This document shows, in pieces, positions 59,606 through 64,000 of a DNA stretch of 64,000 bases. Location of the stretch: contig BCIO01000001.1 in the NCBI GenBank assembly GCA_001599975.1, positions 248,001 through 312,000 of the forward strand. The letters are read 5' to 3'. A program made the position numbers and the translations under genes. The stretch comes from Cystobasidiopsis lactophilus. Taxonomy: Eukaryota > Basidiomycota > Agaricostilbomycetes > Agaricostilbales > Chionosphaeraceae. Below the pieces are notes generated by a model. It was not told the DNA's origin and searched no databases. It worked only from the letters and a program-made list of their open reading frames with translations. Every line of letters starts with the position of its first letter. The stretch's first letter is position 1.

Positions 59606-61555
59606 GCCTGTGTCTGAATCATCGGTTGAGACACGTTCGCAGACAGGTGGAAGCAGAGAAGAGCACTGACGCTAAGCTCTGAGCTTGGTGGTAGGGCTGG
59701 CTGTGGCTAGTGGTCGAGGGAGGACGACCCTACCTAGCTACTAGAAGACGTTCTGTACACGACGTTCATGTCTGAAGTATCGTGCCAGCTTCTATTCTTT
59801 TACCATTGCCATCGCTTCGCAACTAACATGCAGGCGCTGTTTCGCATGAAGAGTCAGATCCAACAACGAGAACAAGGCGAGCAATTTCTGGCTTCAGGTT
59901 GGGGGAGGGGCAGAGGTGAGCGACAGCTCGTTGGGTATCACAGAGGACAATCGGGCAGCAATTTGATATCACATCATTCCAGCAAGCCCAAGAGTGGCTA
60001 ATGCCTGGCGAGCACGCATGATGGGAGCGAGCAGCATCACCGCCGGCCGAACGAGAGTTGATGTCGAGACAGCAGAAGTGGCCGCGGGTGAGGTACTGGG
60101 AGAGCTACTGGCTGACTACCTTGTGATCACAGATAGCCCACTGATAGCTTGGTCGTGGGAGCTTCTCAGTGGCCAGTTCTCAGTGGGCTTCAGCCAGTGG
60201 CTAGCTGGTAGCTCTTATGGGTCTCGCTTGGGTGGCTCATATTGATGCTTGCATATTGTCACGAATTCGCTTTACTCGCGGCTACGGAATACGAGTTGCA
60301 ATAAGGAAAGCGCAAGAGACAGAGGTGAAGTGGCGACTCCGCGTCGAGCCGAAGGAGAGAGCCGGGACGCACCCACGAGTAAAGCATCAGAAGACCTCTG
60401 CCTATAGCTGGATCATTGCTCAGCGATATAGGAGAGAAGCTAGAGAAGTGGGGCGTGGCGTACGATTCTGTTCGCTTCATGTTCAGAAGAATCGCATACA
60501 CCACCACGAAGCGAAAGAGAAACGCGCGCACGAAGCAAGACCCTGGAGACTGATAAAGAAACACTGTTCATGGATACTGTGTGATGGCGTGTAAGAGCAG
60601 GAAGTTCTTTTATGTGCGTGTGCAAAGCTTACGCGGCCGAAGATGACGCGGCCTCGGTAAACAACGCCCTCATGAGCCAACTGCCCTGTCTTTCGGGGTA
60701 CTTAAATAAGCTGTAAGCGATGTAAAAGAGTCAAGGCGCACCTCCGAAGCCAGTCATTTGGAAGGCGATCAGAACAGCAGCAGACTGAAAGCAGGCTGTC
60801 GCCCGGAAAGACGGTTGAGCGGTCAGCCCTACAAGATCATCTGATTCGTGTTGGAGAAATGCATCGGAGAGGCAACACAAAAGCCAAATAATAGGAAAAG
60901 GACGCAGAGCCTCTGAGCAGGTGCAAGAAAACTTGAAGTCCAAAACCTCCAAGTGGAAGGCCTTTGCTGCTTGTGGGATTCATTGACTGCCACATATCAT
61001 ACTGAAGCAGCACAGATACGGCTGGAGTTGACACATTCGAGCCCAGAACAGCGCGGGCCATCTTGATGAACTCGCCGCTCGCTTCTTACTGCCCAAAGAG
61101 ACGTTGCTGACCGATCGGACTTGTCTAGCGAGCAAACAGCAAGGTCTTTGGGTAGCAATTGCCGCGAGGTCTTCAGTGGTTCTCGGGGGAGTCACGCCGT
61201 GGCCAATTCGGTCGGGAGCTCTCGAGTGGCTCTTGGAGTGAGTCGGTCGTTACCATTGCCTTGAGCTATCATATAGTATTCTGGGAGCTCTCAGACAGCC
61301 TCGCAGTAGCCTACTGGACTGGTGGTCACTCGCCAACTCTCGAGCGCCCGGCGGTGCACGAATCGACCTTTCCGACCACAGTCGTGCACAGTCTCGCAAT
61401 CATCTGAGTCCAAGAGCACTTCAGCGTTCTTCGCAGTACTAATCTTGTCGCCAATGGCGGAAGCTCGCCAAGAGCGCCTGGCCAGGTCACGCGGAAAAAA
61501 GCGGCTCCACTCCAAGCGCAGAAAATCAGTTTAGCAGGCAACGACGACGAAAAGG
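59606..61555. other. gene-poor stretch with weak small-protein signals
   Basis: No confident gene. 60100-60240 is locally repetitive (short CAGTGG/TAGCT-type words). On the minus strand 61061-60700 has a possible small membrane-protein gene: SFSYYLAFVLPL in one frame, AAVLIAFQMTGFG in another, with GTGCGC donor near 60752. The frames do not join cleanly. A short basic frame just upstream of the next gene (61454-61534, MAEARQERLARSRGKKRL) may be an upstream ORF. Confidence 0.4.
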
Positions 61556-62670
61556 ATGACCAAGTGGCAAAGGCTGATCAGATTCGAAGGAGAAGATGGC
61601 CAAGTGTATACCGGCGAGCCGGAATTGCCCTTGACAGAGGATCTTGGCCTGTTGGCGGCCAAAGGTGGCAAGATCCAAGCGCGCTTGCTCAAGGGCTCTC
61701 CGCTGGACCCCAATGCCTCCGTGGACTCTCAAAAACTGGTCACGGTCAAGAAACTGCTCTCTCCTCTCGCTCCAGAGGTCATCAAGACCGTCCGCGCCTT
61801 GGGGACCAACTTTCAACCTCCGACCGCCTTCCAAAAGACGCCGGTGCCCATCCTGTTCTACAAGCCCCTGTCGACCATCTCCCACACTGGTGCTGCCATT
61901 CCTATTCCCAAGTTTGCCAAGGACCAGCAACCAGACTACGAGGTCGAGCTGTGTCTGGTCATTGCCGAGTCTTGCCGCGATGTCCCGAAAGAGAAGGCGT
62001 TGGACTACGTCCTTGGCTACACTGTCGCCCAAGATGTGAGCGCTCAAGTTGGCGTCTGCGAAGCTCCGATCTGATGGGAGCCCCCCGCGACTTCAAACAG
62101 GTCTCATCGAGAGCTCTGTGCGCAAAGGGAGTCCAGTGGGGCATGGGCAAGAGCTTTGACGGTAAGCGAAATTGGACTCTCAGCATTCATATGAGATGCC
62201 TAACCGAATCTTGCAGGCTGGCTACCGCTTGGTCCGTGCTTGATGTCCAAGGCGGCATTGGGCGACCTGGCAGGCTTGAAGCTGACGACGAAAGTCAATG
62301 GCGTCCTCAAGCAAGAGTCTGTTCTATCAGAGATGCTCTTCTCAGTGGTGCGTCTCGTTCGCTTCCCTTTTGGCTTGGGATCAGCCGCTGAGCCTCTGGG
62401 TCGAGCGCAGGCGGAGACGATTTCCTACCTCTCTCAAGGCACCACGCTCGAGGCGGGCAGTATCATTCTCATGGGTACCCCTCCACCTCTTGAGGCGGTT
62501 AAAGGCCAACCTCGCCAATGGCTCAAGCACGGGGACGTCGTCGAAGTCACCGTCGCTTCCTTGGGTTCGTTTCCTTTTTTTCGTCAACCTCGCTTGCCAA
62601 CTAATCGCGAGCAGGCACCATCGTAAACACTGTCGTCGAAGAAAAGGCCGAGCGCCAATCCAAGCTCTGA
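61556..62670 (+). CDS. fumarylacetoacetate-hydrolase (FAH)-family protein
   Basis: Mg2+-dependent FAH-fold enzyme of the FAHD1/HpcE type (acylpyruvate hydrolase, oxaloacetate decarboxylase or isomerase activities are known in the family); exact substrate unknown. Five exons: 61556-62035, 62101-62161, 62217-62347, 62411-62564 and 62615-62670, giving 293 aa. Family landmarks: PILFYKPLSTISHTGAAIPI, the metal-binding DYEVELCLVI, DYVLGYTVAQDVSSR across intron 1, QWGMGKSFDGWLPLGP across intron 2, ETISYLSQGTTLEAGS, LMGTPPP, and the end GTIVNTVVEE. The third intron (63 nt) leaves the frame open if retained, adding 21 residues in a place where the family has none. In the same district, an Fe-ADH of aromatic-degradation type lies at 16 kb, but they are too far apart to call a cluster. 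Confidence 0.92.
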
Positions 62671-62700
62671 AGGCAGCGGCAGCGCATCGGACCAGCCTTC

Positions 62701-62732
62701 TGTCACGGGGTCTTGACCCCTCGGCCGTGACA
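62701..62732. promoter_or_regulatory. nested inverted repeat upstream of FMN reductase
   Basis: A perfect 6-bp-arm palindrome GGGGTC-TT-GACCCC (62707-62720) sits inside outer arms TGTCAC (62701-62706) and GTGACA (62727-62732). It lies 17 bp before a TATA box and 67 bp before the reductase ATG. It also falls just after the stop of the FAH-family gene, so it could be a dimeric regulator site or a 3'-end hairpin of the upstream transcript. Confidence 0.5.
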
Positions 62733-62748
62733 AATTTCGGGCACGGCC

Positions 62749-62756
62749 TATAAATA
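62749..62756 (+). promoter_or_regulatory. TATA box of the FMN reductase gene
   Basis: TATAAATA, 43 nt before the ATG at 62799. The following stretch is pyrimidine-rich (CCGTCCTTCTCGCCTCTTTATC), as expected for a fungal core promoter with a short leader. Confidence 0.6.
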
Positions 62757-62798
62757 CCGCCGTCCTTCTCGCCTCTTTATCTTATTCAACCAACACCA

Positions 62799-63541
62799 AT
62801 GCCTTCCATCGCACTCGTCATCGCCAGCACCCGCTCTCCTCGCGTCGGTCCCAATGTAGCCGATTACGTCCAGGACCTCCTCCAAGCCCACCTGCCCTCC
62901 GACTTCTCTCTTCACGTTGTCGACATCAAACAGTTCCCCTTGCCCATCGAGATCGAGGGCACCGTCTTGCCCATGCAGCAGACCACCCCACTGCCGGATG
63001 CGCCATACACGCAAGAGGCTGCCAACGTTTGGTCCAAGGAAGTTCGAAAGTACGACGCCTTCGTCTTCATCACACCTCAATACAACTGGGGCTATCCCGC
63101 GGCCCTCAAGCTCGCTCTCGACCACCTGTTCCAGGAATGGGTTGGCAAGCCAGCGTTTATTGTGACCTATGTGAGTCCTTGCCTTCGCTTGTCGTTTCCT
63201 TCCCTCCCTTATATTCGGACGTTCAGGGAGCCCGCGGAGGTAATTGTCGATTCGTGTCCCAAGCTTAGAGACTTCAAATGCTGATTCTTTCGGTATCGAC
63301 AGGCAACTTGTGCGGTGCTCAGCTGGACCAGGTGCTCAAAGGCGTTCGGATGCGAGTGCACGAGCAGCGCATCGAACTTGCTCTCGGCCCTGCGTTGCCT
63401 CTAGCTGCCACAAAGGGAGAGCTGGACCCAGATCAAGTGGGGACTTGGAAGGCCAAGGAGGAGAGCTCTTTGGAGGCTTGGAAGGGTTTCATTGATTTGG
63501 TCAACACGCGTTTTATTCCCGCTGAACATGGCAAGCACTAG
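62799..63541 (+). CDS. NADPH-dependent FMN reductase
   Basis: Flavodoxin-fold NAD(P)H:FMN/quinone reductase (Pfam FMN_red, SsuE/azoreductase-like), likely cytosolic. Exons 62799-63170, 63227-63239 and 63303-63541 give 207 aa. The phosphate loop is IASTRSPRVGPNVADYV near residue 10. The flavin-binding strand FVFITPQYNWGYPAALKLAL is complete, and FIVTYGARGGNLCGAQL is split over a 13-nt microexon (63227-63239). Without this microexon the G-x-x-G-G motif would be lost. C-terminal helices follow (LEAWKGFIDLVN). The divergent palindrome and TATA box in front suggest an inducible gene, which is inference. Confidence 0.93.
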
Positions 63542-63574
63542 ACTAGTATATTTGTTAGACCCCTTCCCTGCATC

Positions 63575-64000
63575 TCACAATGCAAGCCAAATCACGAGTA
63601 ACAAAGACAGCGAAGCAAGCACCAATATAGCAGCAGTGTGAAGACGCGCGTGTCTACGGAATCTTTAGACATTGATGTAGAAGATTCAGAGACAGGTGCT
63701 CACCGGCTGGCACCGCTGGAAGGAACCCAAAACGTCGACGTCTCCGTATAAACCAAAATCTGATCGGCCGCGAGGGAAGTAGAAGTGGCAAAGGAAGTGA
63801 CATCTTTAAACGAGGTTACAGGTGTTACCGAAATGATCGTCGGTGTTGATGAAGGAGCTGAAGAGGCTTGGTTGTCACTTAGAGGCGAGCTTGAATTGCT
63901 TGCCGAAGAAAGAGTGGTGCTTGTCAAAGACGTTTGCGTAGCGGACGACGTTGTCTTGGAGCTACTGCTAGAAGGCTGTAGGCTGGTCGAGCTGGAGATG
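63575..64000 (-). CDS. Ser/Thr-rich surface protein, 3' part only
   Basis: Cut by the right edge of the window. Minus-strand sequence from 64000 is open and mucin-like (SSSTSLQ, TTSSATQTSLTSTTLSS) to a GTGAGC donor at 63703. The last exon, 63662-63575, follows an AAAG acceptor. It encodes FRRHARLHTAAILVLASLSL and a hydrophobic end LLLVIWLAL with the stop directly after. A short basic stretch then a terminal hydrophobic helix with no cytosolic tail is typical of a GPI-anchor signal, although a tail-less membrane anchor is also possible. The preceding part includes VTSFKDVTSF and ILVYTETSTFWVP. Family not identifiable from this fragment. Confidence 0.68.

Noticed and set aside
60100-60240. Locally repetitive words suggestive of a small satellite
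   Set aside because: No unit of constant length could be defined; probably low-complexity intergenic sequence.

Overview
This 64 kb window is nuclear DNA of a basidiomycete fungus, probably a yeast-like or smut/rust-lineage species. The genes are eukaryotic and packed tightly on both strands. They are cut by many introns of mostly 45-70 nt, with GTGAGT/GTGCGT-type donors. One protein ends in a Rua1-type zinc-finger domain that I know from smut relatives. I cannot place the class or species. Exon joins were chosen by hand so that frame, splice sites and family conservation agree. The total coding length of each complete gene model is divisible by three, but no transcript data were available.

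Layout. 1-1.5 kb: unresolved, possibly the end of a minus-strand gene. 1.6-7.3 kb: Mon2-type trafficking scaffold. 7.6-13 kb: a hypothetical protein, cytochrome c oxidase subunit 6A/Cox13, a GNAT acetyltransferase, a hypothetical nuclear-type protein and trimethylguanosine synthase (TGS1). 13.3-15.7 kb: Rua1-type zinc-finger regulator. 16.3-22.2 kb: iron-containing alcohol dehydrogenase/maleylacetate reductase, a GT10 fucosyltransferase-like type II membrane protein, a small repeat protein and the tRNA thiolation subunit Ncs2/Ctu2. 22.5-26.3 kb: a tandem duplication carrying two unknown gene families (A1-B1 partial-A2-B2). 26.6-35.8 kb: glycogen debranching enzyme, a SAM methyltransferase and UTP-glucose-1-phosphate uridylyltransferase, so two glycogen/UDP-glucose genes lie almost side by side.

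36-45 kb is a surface and secretion district: a small secreted cysteine-rich protein, a DOMON-cytochrome b561 redox protein, a single-pass Ser/Thr-rich glycoprotein, and a mucin-like membrane protein built from repeated exons. 45.2-49.5 kb: WDR48/Duf1-type WD40 activator of deubiquitinases. 49.7-52.8 kb: an unnamed Cys-rich probable zinc protein. 52.8-55 kb: unresolved. 55-58.4 kb: a small complex I subunit convergent with the ribosome-assembly GTPase Nog2. 58.7-61.5 kb: a coiled-coil hypothetical protein and weak sequence. 61.5-63.5 kb: a fumarylacetoacetate-hydrolase-family enzyme and an NADPH-dependent FMN reductase. The right edge cuts a Ser/Thr-rich surface protein.

Most promising for follow-up: a 438-nt intron in NOG2 with a strong sense-strand hairpin, in the same host gene that carries the H/ACA snoRNA snR191 in budding yeast; the A/B tandem duplication of unknown families; the exon-repeat mucin; and unusual splice sites (two GC-AG introns and repeated AAG acceptors). 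I saw no CRISPR array, rRNA, convincing tRNA or recognisable transposon.
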